Below are positions 55,800 to 64,000 of a stretch of 64,000 nt of DNA, piece by piece; the first letter of the stretch is position 1, and every line of letters starts with the position of its first letter. Source of the DNA: JAFGPL01 sp046485045 (GTDB lineage Bacteria > Bacteroidota > Bacteroidia > Bacteroidales > UBA10428); assembly GCA_046485045.1 (NCBI GenBank), contig JAWOHT010000133.1:1-64000 (forward strand). The letters are read 5' to 3'. The notes below the pieces were generated by a model. That model was given only the letters and a program-made list of their open reading frames with translations. It had not been told where the DNA came from and ran no database searches. Made by a program: the position numbers and the translations under genes.

Positions 55800-58040
55800 A
55801 TGGTGAAAATTCTCAGGCTTTATATAGCCGTATTTTTTTGTTTGCCTCATTTTGTTGTTTCAGGCAACAGGGTTGTTACATTTCCGGCTGATACTACAGA
55901 AAGTAAGCCAGGCCTAATATCCGATTCATCCAGAGTACATTACCTGCTCTCTGCAGCAGATAATTTAAAGTTTAATGATACCAGGAGCGCACTGGCATTG
56001 GCATACCAAAGTCTTGAGATTGCAAGCCAAAAGGGGCATGCAAATGAATTGGCTGCTACACATAAATGTATTGCCACCATATATACCATTCGGGGCCATT
56101 ACGAAAAAGCCCTTGAAAACCATTTAGCGGCTTTAAAAATTTATACTTCCCTTAACGATGAAGAGCAGATAGCCTCCTGCAGTCAAAGTATTGGAGAGGT
56201 TTTTATGCTCACCGGCAACTATAGCCAGTCGTCGTCTTATTTCTCGAATGCCCTCGAAATAAATAAAAAATTAAAAAACATCTCCGAAATATCCATGAAT
56301 TATAAGGGCATTGGCAAAGCATATATAAGACAAGACAGTATTGACAAGGGCCTATCTTACTATCTTGTCTCCCTGATGATTGCCGACAGCCTGAACAACA
56401 TCAACGAGGTAATTGACCTCTTAAATAATATTGGCGAAGGATACCTTAAACTCCAAAAATACCCTATTGCACTTGGAAATTTTCAGCGCGCAGCAAAATT
56501 GTCGCTGCAGGAGCAAAATATGTTTGCACATGCATTGGCAAACCTTAATATTTCAAAGGTTTACCTCGGTAATAAACAGTTCTCTCCTGCCCTGAAATTT
56601 GCAATAAACAGTTATAATAGTGCTTCAGCAGAAGGATTTACCCAGATACTTCATGACGCAGAACACACATTGTCCCGCATTTATGCATCGGTCGGGAACT
56701 ACAAAAAAGCCTATCAGCATTTTGTTAAGTATAAAATATTATCTGACAGTGTGTTTAATGTTGAAACATCAAAGAAACTTGCCATCATGCAGGCAAAATT
56801 TGATATTGAAAACATGGAGCGCGAAAACCAGCTTCTACGCTTAAAAAATGAGGAAAACAGGAGGACTATCCTGCGTAAAAACAAAATCGTTACCATTACG
56901 GTGTTGCTTATTGCCGCATCTTTCTTCCTGGTATTTCTTCTGCTATACATCAACAGACGGTTCAAAAAGCTAAACAGGCTGCTCGAAGAACAGAGCAAGG
57001 AATTGAAAGAACTTAACCAGCAAAAAGACAAGTTTTTCTCTTTTGTCGTTCATAACATTAAGAATCCTTTCAGCACTATTCACGGTTTTTCTGAACTAAC
57101 GCTGAAATATGCTGAACAAAACGATCAGGAGAAAATGTTAAGGTATTCAAGATATATCTATGATTCATCGCAGGGTATCAAAGAGATTCTGAACAATCTC
57201 CTTGAGTGGTCGAGAATTCAACATGGCAGTTACGAGTATTCCCCGGTAAAAATACATCTTGAAGGCCTGGTAAAAGATATCCTGGAAATTAATTCCAAAG
57301 CAGCAGGAAAAAAAGGAATTTCTTTAACATACCAGGACATGGACAACAGGTACATATATGCCGACAGACAGATGGTTTACATAATGTTTCAGAACCTGTT
57401 TTCAAATGCAATAAAGTATAACCATGATAACGGGTCTGTGTCTGTTTCTGCCGAATACCAAGGGCATTTTACAGCAATTACTGTTTCAGATACCGGACAG
57501 GGTATTTCTAAAAAACAACTTGCCCACTTGTTTGATTTTGCATACAAACAGGGATTAAAGGATACCGGCGAATCTAACGGGGCGGGCATGGGACTTGTCA
57601 TTTGTAAAGAACTTGTAACAAAGAACGGAGGTGAAATATCTGTAGTAAGCGCTCCCGGTGAAGGCAGCAGGTTTACATTCACCCTTCCCACACACGAATC
57701 GGGTACCGAATTTTCAGAAGTTTCAGAACCATCTATAGCACAACAAATTCAACTAATAAAAGACAACCTTTCGGCTATTGATAATTTCCCTCTTGAATTA
57801 AAAGAGAAGATCAACACAACGGTACTGCAAAATTATTATCATACAGAAAAAGGGTTATCTGCAGACAGTATGAAAGAGTTTTCAGAATCACTGGTTTTAC
57901 TTGCCGATGAATATCAGATTGATCCTCTGAAAAAATACGGACAGAAAGTGGCAAAATATTCCGGTTCGTTCCAGTTTGACAAAATACTTAAGATAATTCC
58001 GGAGTTCCGGGAGATCATTAAAATTATAAACCGGCCCTGA
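55800..58040 (+). CDS. TPR-containing sensor histidine kinase
   Basis: A 746-aa kinase with an exported N-terminus (signal about 1-22). Six or so tetratricopeptide repeats (about 50-320) include a short stretch at ALENHLAALKIYTSLN. One transmembrane helix is at about 360-382, then a coiled linker. The His-phosphoacceptor box is FVVHNIKNPFSTIHGF (about 420). The ATPase N-box is LFSNAIKYN and the G boxes are SDTGQGIS and GAGMGLVICKEL. A roughly 100-residue helical tail follows the ATPase. The start is chosen at the ATG after AGGAGG. No response regulator is adjacent. Confidence 0.92.
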   Translation: MVKILRLYIAVFFCLPHFVVSGNRVVTFPADTTESKPGLISDSSRVHYLLSAADNLKFNDTRSALALAYQSLEIASQKGHANELAATHKCIATIYTIRGHYEKALENHLAALKIYTSLNDEEQIASCSQSIGEVFMLTGNYSQSSSYFSNALEINKKLKNISEISMNYKGIGKAYIRQDSIDKGLSYYLVSLMIADSLNNINEVIDLLNNIGEGYLKLQKYPIALGNFQRAAKLSLQEQNMFAHALANLNISKVYLGNKQFSPALKFAINSYNSASAEGFTQILHDAEHTLSRIYASVGNYKKAYQHFVKYKILSDSVFNVETSKKLAIMQAKFDIENMERENQLLRLKNEENRRTILRKNKIVTITVLLIAASFFLVFLLLYINRRFKKLNRLLEEQSKELKELNQQKDKFFSFVVHNIKNPFSTIHGFSELTLKYAEQNDQEKMLRYSRYIYDSSQGIKEILNNLLEWSRIQHGSYEYSPVKIHLEGLVKDILEINSKAAGKKGISLTYQDMDNRYIYADRQMVYIMFQNLFSNAIKYNHDNGSVSVSAEYQGHFTAITVSDTGQGISKKQLAHLFDFAYKQGLKDTGESNGAGMGLVICKELVTKNGGEISVVSAPGEGSRFTFTLPTHESGTEFSEVSEPSIAQQIQLIKDNLSAIDNFPLELKEKINTTVLQNYYHTEKGLSADSMKEFSESLVLLADEYQIDPLKKYGQKVAKYSGSFQFDKILKIIPEFREIIKIINRP

Positions 58041-58107
58041 GCCATTGCTTATTGTTAAGTTTAGTTTGTAAATTTACACCATTACCTGCATAATTGTTCT
58101 TGTAATT

Positions 58108-58458
58108 ATGAATATTGAACTACTTCGGGCATATTGCCTGTCTAAAAACGGAGTCACCGAAAGTTTTCCGTTTGATGAACAAACACTGGTATTTAAAGTG
58201 ATGGATAAGATGTTTGCCCTTGTTGACCTTTACGGAGAACTCTCTGTAAACCTGAAGTGCGATCCTGAAAAGGCATTGGGGTTGCGTGAAAATTATCCTT
58301 CTGTAAAACCAGGTTACCACATGAATAAAAAGCATTGGAACACTATTTGTGTGGATGGGTCAGTTAGTGATAAGCTTATTTTTCAATGGATTGATGACTC
58401 GTATAACCTTGTTTGCAGTAAGTTGCCAAAGTCTTTAAGAAACTTGATTGACAAATAA
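58108..58458 (+). CDS. MmcQ/YjbR family protein
   Basis: A 116-aa cytoplasmic protein. FPFDEQTLVFKVMDKMFAL and VNLKCDPEKALGLRENYPSVKPGYHMNKKHWNTI are diagnostic of the YjbR fold (CyaY-like double-wing DNA-binding predicted). Function not established. It overlaps the start frame of the next gene only in an unlikely upstream TTG; the DUF502 gene starts 19 bases after this stop. Confidence 0.9.
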   Translation: MNIELLRAYCLSKNGVTESFPFDEQTLVFKVMDKMFALVDLYGELSVNLKCDPEKALGLRENYPSVKPGYHMNKKHWNTICVDGSVSDKLIFQWIDDSYNLVCSKLPKSLRNLIDK

Positions 58459-58477
58459 AAAATTACAACATAAAACC

Positions 58478-59056
58478 ATGGAGACAACAATGAAAAAAAT
58501 GGCGCGGTACTTTTTCCAGGGCTTGTTATACCTTGCCCCAACTGCGATCACAGTGTATCTGATTGTTTTTATTTTCATAAAGTTAGACATGGGGGTGCGT
58601 AACCTGGTTGAGGACCTTATACATATTAAAATTCCGGGTATTGGTATCATTGTCCTTTTTTTACTTATCACCCTGTTAGGGTTCCTTGGGCAGACTATTA
58701 TTTTTCAGCCTTTCAGAATGGTGGTTGACAGTATTATGGCCAAAGCGCCCCTGGTGAAACTAATCTATTCATCAATAAAAGACCTGATGTCGGCCTTTGT
58801 CGGAACAGAAAAAAAATTTGACAAACCGGTGCTCGTAAAAGTAAACCTTATATCAGACCTCGAAAAAATGGGATTCATGACGCAATCAGACCTTTCTGAA
58901 TTAAATATCAAAGACAAAGCAGCAGTTTACTTTCCGCACTCTTATAATTTTTCTGGTGAAATGTTTATTGTTCCCACCGAGCATATCACGCCTCTCGACA
59001 TTTCCCCTACCGATGCCATGAAATTTATAGTATCTGGCGGGGTTACCAAAGTTTAA
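58478..59056 (+). CDS. DUF502 membrane protein
   Basis: A 192-aa inner-membrane protein from ATG 58478 (METTMKKMARYFFQGLLYLAP). Two helices at about 12-35 and 54-76 precede a soluble domain containing APLVKLIYSSIKDLMSAFVGTEKKF and FVPTEHITPLDISPTDAMKFIVSGGV-like segments, the DUF502 signature. The family is widespread; no reaction is known. Confidence 0.9.
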   Translation: METTMKKMARYFFQGLLYLAPTAITVYLIVFIFIKLDMGVRNLVEDLIHIKIPGIGIIVLFLLITLLGFLGQTIIFQPFRMVVDSIMAKAPLVKLIYSSIKDLMSAFVGTEKKFDKPVLVKVNLISDLEKMGFMTQSDLSELNIKDKAAVYFPHSYNFSGEMFIVPTEHITPLDISPTDAMKFIVSGGVTKV

Positions 59057-59072
59057 AGGCAATAAAGCCTTT
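59055..59072 (+). terminator. Short hairpin after DUF502
   Basis: AAAGGC (59055-59060) and GCCTTT (59067-59072) form a 6-bp stem at the end of the DUF502 gene. No T-tract follows, so it is a weak terminator candidate. Confidence 0.3.
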
Positions 59073-59281
59073 CGGCTGTAAGTCCCGGTTAAAATGCGGA
59101 TACCGCCACGATGACATAACATGCCTAAACACCGGGTCTGCAGAAATTTCAGTATTATAGTTACACCTTCAGGTAATGCAGGTTTATTGATTTTTTCCAG
59201 GATTTCTCCAACGTTGCACGCAACCATTTTCTGGTTTTGCACATCATATCTGTGTAAAAAAACCAAATAAAAGCAAAATAT

Positions 59282-61483
59282 ATGAAGAAAATAATACTCA
59301 TTGTTTTTATAATCACTTCGTGGATTATTAATATTCAGGCATATAGCTGGTTATATGTCGGAGATCCGCAAGACTGGCAAAAATCCGGCCAGGGTTCAAT
59401 AGATGAGGTGTTGCTCACAGTAGAACCTAAAGGCAATTATATGGAATACGGGTTGTACCTTACCTTCAGTGCCGCTTCTCTTGGTTTTACAGCAGAAGAC
59501 ACCCTTGAAGTGAGTTATTACTTTTCCCTTCCCGAAGGATCAATTGTGCACGACTCATGGCTCTGGGTTGAAGACAGTATTGTGCCAGCCAAAATAATGG
59601 ACCGCTGGAGCGCTTACCAGATTTACGAAGGTATAGTGAAAAGAAGACAAGATCCGTCGGTGCTCTATAAAGACTGGCAGAATAATTACCAGTTAAGGAT
59701 TTTCCCTATGTCTGGAAATGGTAAGCGAAAAGTTAAGATTACTTATCTTGTGCCGGTAAACTGGTCGTCAAAAAATATTAGCGCACCCCTACCGCTCGAC
59801 ATCCTTGAGCCTTCGCTTGTGCCGGTTGAAAATATCAAAATCGTTAATCTTGCATCGGGTGAATGGAAAAATCCGTCGGTTTTAGGATATCCTGAACTGA
59901 AGTTCAATGTAGAGAAAAAAAAGGGTGCATTGTTAAGTTCTCAAATGGTGATAGGTAAAAGCTATTTTAAAAACAATATGCAGATAGCTTACAATTCGCC
60001 GTTGAACAACGGAATTTTTATCAGTATTTATGAAACCCCCCAAGATGGATTCTACCAGATGGCCTTCGTCCCTTCCCAGGTATTTGGGATTAAAGATCAA
60101 CGCAAGGTTCTGATAATGTTTGATTTTGAAAGAGACAACAGTTATTACACCAATGGCAACAATGTTTTTTATGCGCTGCAAACCACTTTATTAAATATAC
60201 TTCAGGAGGGTGATTTTTTTAATATTCTGCTTTCCGGGCAAAAAATGGCCCTGTTGGCCCCGGACTGGATTCCGGCAGATTCAGCTTCAATTGCTTCAGC
60301 TTTTAAAAAGTTAGGCGAAAATCCGGTTTCGGCTTATTCAGACCTCCCTGAATTGCTTGAAACCGGCATAAAGTTTTTAAATGCAGGGGGAAATAAGGGT
60401 GAGATATTACTCCTTTCAAATTCTGATAATTACGGTGAAAATAAAATAGCAAATGAATTATTTGAAAAGATAAAAGAATTGGGGCCATTGCCTGTATTTC
60501 ATGTAGTAGATTTCTACGACAGGTACTATACATGGTACAATATCGGCAATCATTATTTCAGGGGCAACCAATATTTCTATACCATGCTTACCCGGCAGTC
60601 GGGAGGCAACTATTACGAATACAGCTATTGGAACAATACAGTTGACGAAATTATTGAAAAGGCCTTTGCCGATATGGGAGGAATTTTGAGTTCTTTCGAC
60701 CTTCATACCACCCTTGATAATGGTTTTTGCCATAGCCGCTACAATAATGATAAGGAGAATCCGGCTACCTACCTAAGAAAACCTGTTGTGCAGGTTGGGA
60801 AATATCACGGGGATTTTCCTTTTGTTATTAAAGCTTCAGGTATTTATAACGGTGAGATCAAGAGTGTTGAATTAACGTTTCAGGAACCTGAAATTTTCAA
60901 GGGAGACTCGTTATTGGAAGAGATGTGGACGGGCAATTACATTCAATCGCTTGAAAATTCATACACATACGACAATAAAATCATTCAGTCGGTTATAGAT
61001 GCCAGCCTGAATGAACGTGTACTGTCGCGTTACACTGCATTTCTGGCGCTCGAACCAGGCATGGAGGCCAATATTGACCCACAGGATCCTGGCTCCGGTT
61101 CAGGCGGGTTGACAGAAAATTCTGTTGCCTTAAATGCATTTGGTGATGCTACAGCAAGAGATGTTACCGTAAATAAAAATCAGGAATTCAGAACCGATGA
61201 GATACAGATAAGGTCGTTCCCCAACCCTTTCTCTTCGGTGGTGATAATTCAGATTGCATTGCCCGACAACGCAGAATGGCGGCGCGTTAAGGTTGAAGTG
61301 TTCGATGTTACCGGGCGCAAGATAAAAGAGTTTACCCCTGATGATTATAATTATAACGGATATATCAATATCGAGTGGGACGGACAAGGCAAGGGGAACA
61401 TGGTTCTGGACAAGGGCCTCTACTCAATTGTAGTAACAGGCGACACATATAAAAAACAAATGAAAATTTTAAAGATCAATTAG
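59282..61483 (+). CDS. Secreted VIT-domain protein with T9SS sorting domain
   Basis: A 733-aa exported protein with signal MKKIILIVFIITSWIINIQA. A VIT domain (about 60-165) includes EVSYYFSLPEGSIVHDSWLW and the YEGIVKRRQDPSVLY segment. It is followed by a von Willebrand A-like region (about 260-450) in which the usual DxSxS metal site is replaced by FDFERDNSY. The C-terminal 80 residues form a type IX secretion sorting domain: SFPNPFSSVVIIQI, VFDVTGRKIKEF and GLYSIVV. It is probably secreted and anchored on the cell surface. Confidence 0.85.
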   Translation: MKKIILIVFIITSWIINIQAYSWLYVGDPQDWQKSGQGSIDEVLLTVEPKGNYMEYGLYLTFSAASLGFTAEDTLEVSYYFSLPEGSIVHDSWLWVEDSIVPAKIMDRWSAYQIYEGIVKRRQDPSVLYKDWQNNYQLRIFPMSGNGKRKVKITYLVPVNWSSKNISAPLPLDILEPSLVPVENIKIVNLASGEWKNPSVLGYPELKFNVEKKKGALLSSQMVIGKSYFKNNMQIAYNSPLNNGIFISIYETPQDGFYQMAFVPSQVFGIKDQRKVLIMFDFERDNSYYTNGNNVFYALQTTLLNILQEGDFFNILLSGQKMALLAPDWIPADSASIASAFKKLGENPVSAYSDLPELLETGIKFLNAGGNKGEILLLSNSDNYGENKIANELFEKIKELGPLPVFHVVDFYDRYYTWYNIGNHYFRGNQYFYTMLTRQSGGNYYEYSYWNNTVDEIIEKAFADMGGILSSFDLHTTLDNGFCHSRYNNDKENPATYLRKPVVQVGKYHGDFPFVIKASGIYNGEIKSVELTFQEPEIFKGDSLLEEMWTGNYIQSLENSYTYDNKIIQSVIDASLNERVLSRYTAFLALEPGMEANIDPQDPGSGSGGLTENSVALNAFGDATARDVTVNKNQEFRTDEIQIRSFPNPFSSVVIIQIALPDNAEWRRVKVEVFDVTGRKIKEFTPDDYNYNGYINIEWDGQGKGNMVLDKGLYSIVVTGDTYKKQMKILKIN

Positions 61484-61512
61484 GGTTAGTGGATTATTAT
61501 GCAATTTCGTTT

Positions 61513-61540
61513 AAACCCTGAGAGAATTCTTTCAGGGTTT
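61513..61540 (+). terminator. Bidirectional terminator between convergent genes
   Basis: AAACCCTGA (61513-61521) and TCAGGGTTT (61532-61540) enclose the palindromic AGAATTCT, giving an almost continuous stem. It separates the VIT protein gene and purD. Confidence 0.7.
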
Positions 61541-61546
61541 TACATT

Positions 61547-62815
61547 TTACAGATCGAACCCTATGTCTTTTCTGTAATACTTTTTTTGGTATGTTATAAT
61601 AGCTGCATTCTTATAACATTTTTCAAGTGCTTCCTGATGGTTTTTCCCATAAGCGCTTACCGACAACACCCTGCCTCCGTTTGTAACCAGTTTATTACCA
61701 GATATTTTTGTGCCGGCATGAAAGACGATGCAATTGCTGGTGTTTTCAATGTTTTCTATTGCAATGCCCTTTTCATAATCTCCCGGATAACCGCCAGATA
61801 CAAGCATTACAGTAGTGACAGTATCGTCAGATATTTCAAATTTTTTCTTATCAAGGTTTTTATCAGCCACACCTTCTAAAAGGTCAACGATATCTGATTT
61901 TACCCGGGGAATAACAACCTCCGATTCCGGATCGCCCATTCTCACATTGTATTCAATTACATAAGGTTCGCCACTGCAATTAATAAGCCCGAAAAAAATA
62001 AATCCGCAATACGGGATTCTATCTTTTTTCAAACCGTCAATAGTTGGCTTAATGATTTTCTCCTCAACCATTTTCATAAAACTGTCATTTGCAAACGGAA
62101 CAGGGGAGACAGCGCCCATACCTCCGGTGTTTAATCCGGTATCTCCTTCACCAACCCTTTTGTAGTCTTTTGCTTCAGGCAGAATCTTATAACTGTTTCC
62201 ATCTGTAATAACAAAAACCGAAAGCTCTATGCCACTTAAAAACTCCTCAATGACAACGGTTTTACCGGCATTGCCAAATTTTCCCTGAAGCATGGCCCTT
62301 AATTCAATTTCAGCTTCAGTAAGAGAGTTCAGTATAAGAACCCCTTTGCCGGCTGCCAGTCCGTCGGCTTTGAGAACATAAGGTGGCTGTAGCTTTTTAA
62401 GGAATTTAATCCCCTCATCAACTAACTCGCCCGAAATGCTTTTGTACCGGGCAGTTGGAATACCATGCCTGAACATAAACTGTTTGGCAAAATCTTTGCT
62501 CCCTTCGAGCCTTGCACCTTCTTTTTGCGGACCGATAACTGCAATACGCTTTAAGGCAGGCGAACTAAGAAAATAGTCGTGAATACCTTTGACCAATGGG
62601 TCTTCGGGGCCCACAACCACCATTGCGACATTGTTTTCTGCAGCGAATTTTCCGATTTGTTCGAAATCATCAAGTGCAATGTTTACATTTATTCCCGATT
62701 CACCCGTACCTGCATTTCCGGGTGCTATAAATAGCTTCTGAACCTTTTTGCTTTGCGAAATTTTCCAGGCCAGGGCATGTTCGCGCCCACCCGAACCAAT
62801 AAGTAAAATATTCAT
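61547..62815 (-). CDS. purD: Phosphoribosylamine-glycine ligase
   Basis: A 422-aa purine biosynthesis enzyme joining phosphoribosylamine and glycine with ATP. The start ATG at 62815 gives MNILLIGSGGREHALAWKI, the standard GARS N-terminus, while an upstream start would add a poorly matching heptapeptide. The ATP-grasp domain shows VLKADGLAAGKGVLI and MGAVSPVPF, and the metal site EYNVRMGDPESEVV. It stands alone, not with other pur genes. Confidence 0.97.
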   Translation of the reverse strand: MNILLIGSGGREHALAWKISQSKKVQKLFIAPGNAGTGESGINVNIALDDFEQIGKFAAENNVAMVVVGPEDPLVKGIHDYFLSSPALKRIAVIGPQKEGARLEGSKDFAKQFMFRHGIPTARYKSISGELVDEGIKFLKKLQPPYVLKADGLAAGKGVLILNSLTEAEIELRAMLQGKFGNAGKTVVIEEFLSGIELSVFVITDGNSYKILPEAKDYKRVGEGDTGLNTGGMGAVSPVPFANDSFMKMVEEKIIKPTIDGLKKDRIPYCGFIFFGLINCSGEPYVIEYNVRMGDPESEVVIPRVKSDIVDLLEGVADKNLDKKKFEISDDTVTTVMLVSGGYPGDYEKGIAIENIENTSNCIVFHAGTKISGNKLVTNGGRVLSVSAYGKNHQEALEKCYKNAAIITYQKKYYRKDIGFDL

Positions 62816-62893
62816 TGCAGTATTTTTCGCAAACATACAACTTACACCACGAAATTAAAAATTTTGCTTTTACAAAAATTGATAGCCAAAATA

Positions 62894-62926
62894 TTGTTGC
62901 AGGAAATAAAAAAAATATTACTTTTG
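62894..62926 (+). promoter_or_regulatory. Promoter of rpmH
   Basis: TTGTTG (62894-62899) and -7 TACTTTTG (62919-62926) with 19 bases between form a strong Bacteroidota promoter, about 37 bases before the rpmH ATG. Confidence 0.65.
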
Positions 62927-62963
62927 CACTTCTAAAAAGTTTGCTTATAAAATACTAATCACG

Positions 62964-63119
62964 ATGAAAAGAACATTTCAGCCATCGAACCGGAAAAGAA
63001 AAAACAAGCATGGATTCAGAGAAAGAATGTCTACTGCCAATGGAAGAAAAGTATTGGCGAGCCGCAGGGCAAAAGGAAGAAAAAGACTTACAGTTTCTGA
63101 TGAACTCATAAGCAAGTAA
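62964..63119 (+). CDS. rpmH: Ribosomal protein L34
   Basis: A 51-aa highly basic protein: MKRTFQPSNRKRKNKHGF, then RMSTANGRKVLASRRAKGR. This is the L34 sequence in full. It does not lie next to rnpA or dnaA here, as in many Bacteroidota. It has its own promoter and a terminator at 63146-63170. Confidence 0.97.
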   Translation: MKRTFQPSNRKRKNKHGFRERMSTANGRKVLASRRAKGRKRLTVSDELISK

Positions 63120-63145
63120 TAAAAATCATACGATATTTCTTTTTG

Positions 63146-63170
63146 AAGGAAGGTTAAATGCCTTCCTTTT
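63146..63170 (+). terminator. Rho-independent terminator of rpmH
   Basis: AAGGAAGG (63146-63153) pairs with CCTTCCTT (63161-63168) and T-rich sequence follows, 27 bases after the rpmH stop. Confidence 0.8.
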
Positions 63171-63243
63171 CTGTTTTATATTCTCAAATTATTCTATAGC
63201 AAAATAGTAGTATATTGCAGAATAATTAAGTAAAAGGATAAAA

Positions 63244-64000
63244 ATGAAACACAAACAAACAATAGGCCTGGTTATGAAATCATTACAGGCCGAATTTTTC
63301 CAGGAGATGCAAAATGGGGCGCTTGAGTTTGCCCGTAAAAATGACAATTTTGAGTTAATAACTTTAGGGACTTCGACACAGACAGAAATTGACAGGCAAA
63401 TTCAACTCGTTGATTCTCTGATAAAACAAAAAGTTGATGCCCTGGTGTTGGTACCTATTGATTCTAAGGCGTTGGTGCCTGTGGTAGTAAAGGCTGTTAA
63501 TGCCGGGATTAAGGTAATAAATATAGATATAAAGCTGGATGAAGGCCTGCTGCAGAAAAATAATATTGAACTTACGTACGTAGGCCCTGACAACGAAACA
63601 GCTGCCCATATGGTAGGTAACGTGCTTGCCGGAAAACTGGGCAAAGGAGCAAAAGTTATATTGATTGAAGGGCTTAAAGTAGCAGAGAATGCCCGGCAGC
63701 GGAAAAATGGATTTTTGAAGTCTGTTGATGAATTCGGGCTTAACCTTGTTGCATCTGCCGCGGCCGATTGGGAAACCGGTAAAGCCGAAAAGGTATTTGA
63801 AGAGTTGTACGAAAAATACCCCGATATTGATGGTGTAATGTGCAGTAATGATGCAATGGCGCTGGGAGTGGTTCGTGTTTTGGAAAAACATGGTAAAACC
63901 GGAAAAATCCAGGTTGTAGGTTTTGACAATGATGCATCGGTACAGCCCTTATTAAAGTCAGGTACTATGCTTGCAACAATAGATGCTTTTGGCTCCCGGA
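63244..64000 (+). CDS. Sugar-binding periplasmic-binding-protein-like (PBP4 family), N-terminal part
   Basis: The frame runs from ATG 63244 to the end of the window (252 codons). The fold is the type I periplasmic binding protein/LacI effector domain: IGLVMKSLQAEFFQEMQ, VDALVLVPIDSKALVPVV and GVMCSNDAMALGVVRVL. It is similar to ribose- or xylose-binding ABC proteins. No signal peptide or lipobox precedes the first beta-strand, and in-frame stops lie just upstream, so this copy may stay in the cytoplasm or be misexported. The end is outside the window. Confidence 0.85.
   Translation, partial: MKHKQTIGLVMKSLQAEFFQEMQNGALEFARKNDNFELITLGTSTQTEIDRQIQLVDSLIKQKVDALVLVPIDSKALVPVVVKAVNAGIKVINIDIKLDEGLLQKNNIELTYVGPDNETAAHMVGNVLAGKLGKGAKVILIEGLKVAENARQRKNGFLKSVDEFGLNLVASAAADWETGKAEKVFEELYEKYPDIDGVMCSNDAMALGVVRVLEKHGKTGKIQVVGFDNDASVQPLLKSGTMLATIDAFGSR

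Noticed and set aside
58901..59266. 121-codon minus-strand frame overlapping the DUF502 gene end
   Set aside because: Most of it is the complement of the DUF502 coding region and the rest has no motif.
63364..63929. Two long minus-strand frames of 175 codons opposite the sugar-binding protein
   Set aside because: They are the complement of a clear coding frame, and their residues are skewed as expected for shadow frames.

Overview
The window reads as chromosomal DNA of a member of the Bacteroidota, most likely an anaerobic or facultative environmental lineage near the Bacteroidales/Marinilabiliales. The evidence is a TonB-dependent receptor with a carboxypeptidase-like N-terminal domain, a type IX secretion C-terminal sorting domain, many families largely confined to this phylum (DUF3098, DUF4294, DUF2723, GSCFA, the alternative bacterial GlmU, head-GIN/DUF2807), TAnnTTTG promoter boxes, and almost no Shine-Dalgarno sequences. 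The base composition is moderately AT-rich. No phage, plasmid backbone, rRNA or CRISPR array is visible.

Layout. 1-3593: end of a long-chain acyl-CoA synthetase, a YghO-like GNAT-fold acyltransferase and a CrtI/CrtISO-like FAD oxidoreductase, all co-directional. 3760-5042: a two-gene unit of a PchB-like chorismate mutase and a DRE-TIM aldolase. 5333-9942: glycosyltransferase, Tat-type Gfo/Idh/MocA oxidoreductase, a REP-like hairpin element, two small proteins and a D-amino-acid aminotransferase. 9950-17572: lipoprotein hydrolase, tRNA-His, a second YghO-like protein, L31 type B, the alternative GlmU and Lon. 17723-22293: a methyl-accepting chemotaxis protein, then nrfHA for ammonifying nitrite reduction. 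22349-24535: an AT-rich orphan lipoprotein followed by an attC-like fold and REP-like repeats, then a small ECF sigma locus. 24629-34620: DUF2723 membrane protein, aldo/keto reductase, TonB receptor with lipoprotein partner, GSCFA protein. 34747-43362: housekeeping and cell-surface genes (YjbQ, ThpR, sugar phosphotransferase, Pcm, MBL hydrolase, glycine dehydrogenase). 43377-46546: decayed LamG and transposase remnants next to a large secreted PL10 pectate lyase. 46848-54589: lipoproteins, a GT-C-like membrane protein, NudC and a GIN-ABC transporter operon. 54838-64000: an orphan ClpP, a TPR histidine kinase, DUF502, a VIT/T9SS surface protein, PurD, L34, and the start of a sugar-binding protein that lacks a signal peptide.

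Functional picture: nitrite respiration to ammonia, plant polysaccharide (pectin) breakdown, exopolysaccharide synthesis, lipid remodelling and chemosensory input. No large defence or biosynthetic system is obvious. The most unusual points are the PchB-like mutase in which the active-site Gln is replaced by Glu, the acyl-CoA ligase/YghO-like/FAD oxidoreductase group with its second YghO-like copy, the putative integron-type cassette at 22.3-22.9 kb, and the transposase/LamG scar. All family names come from motif recognition by eye; no database search was run.
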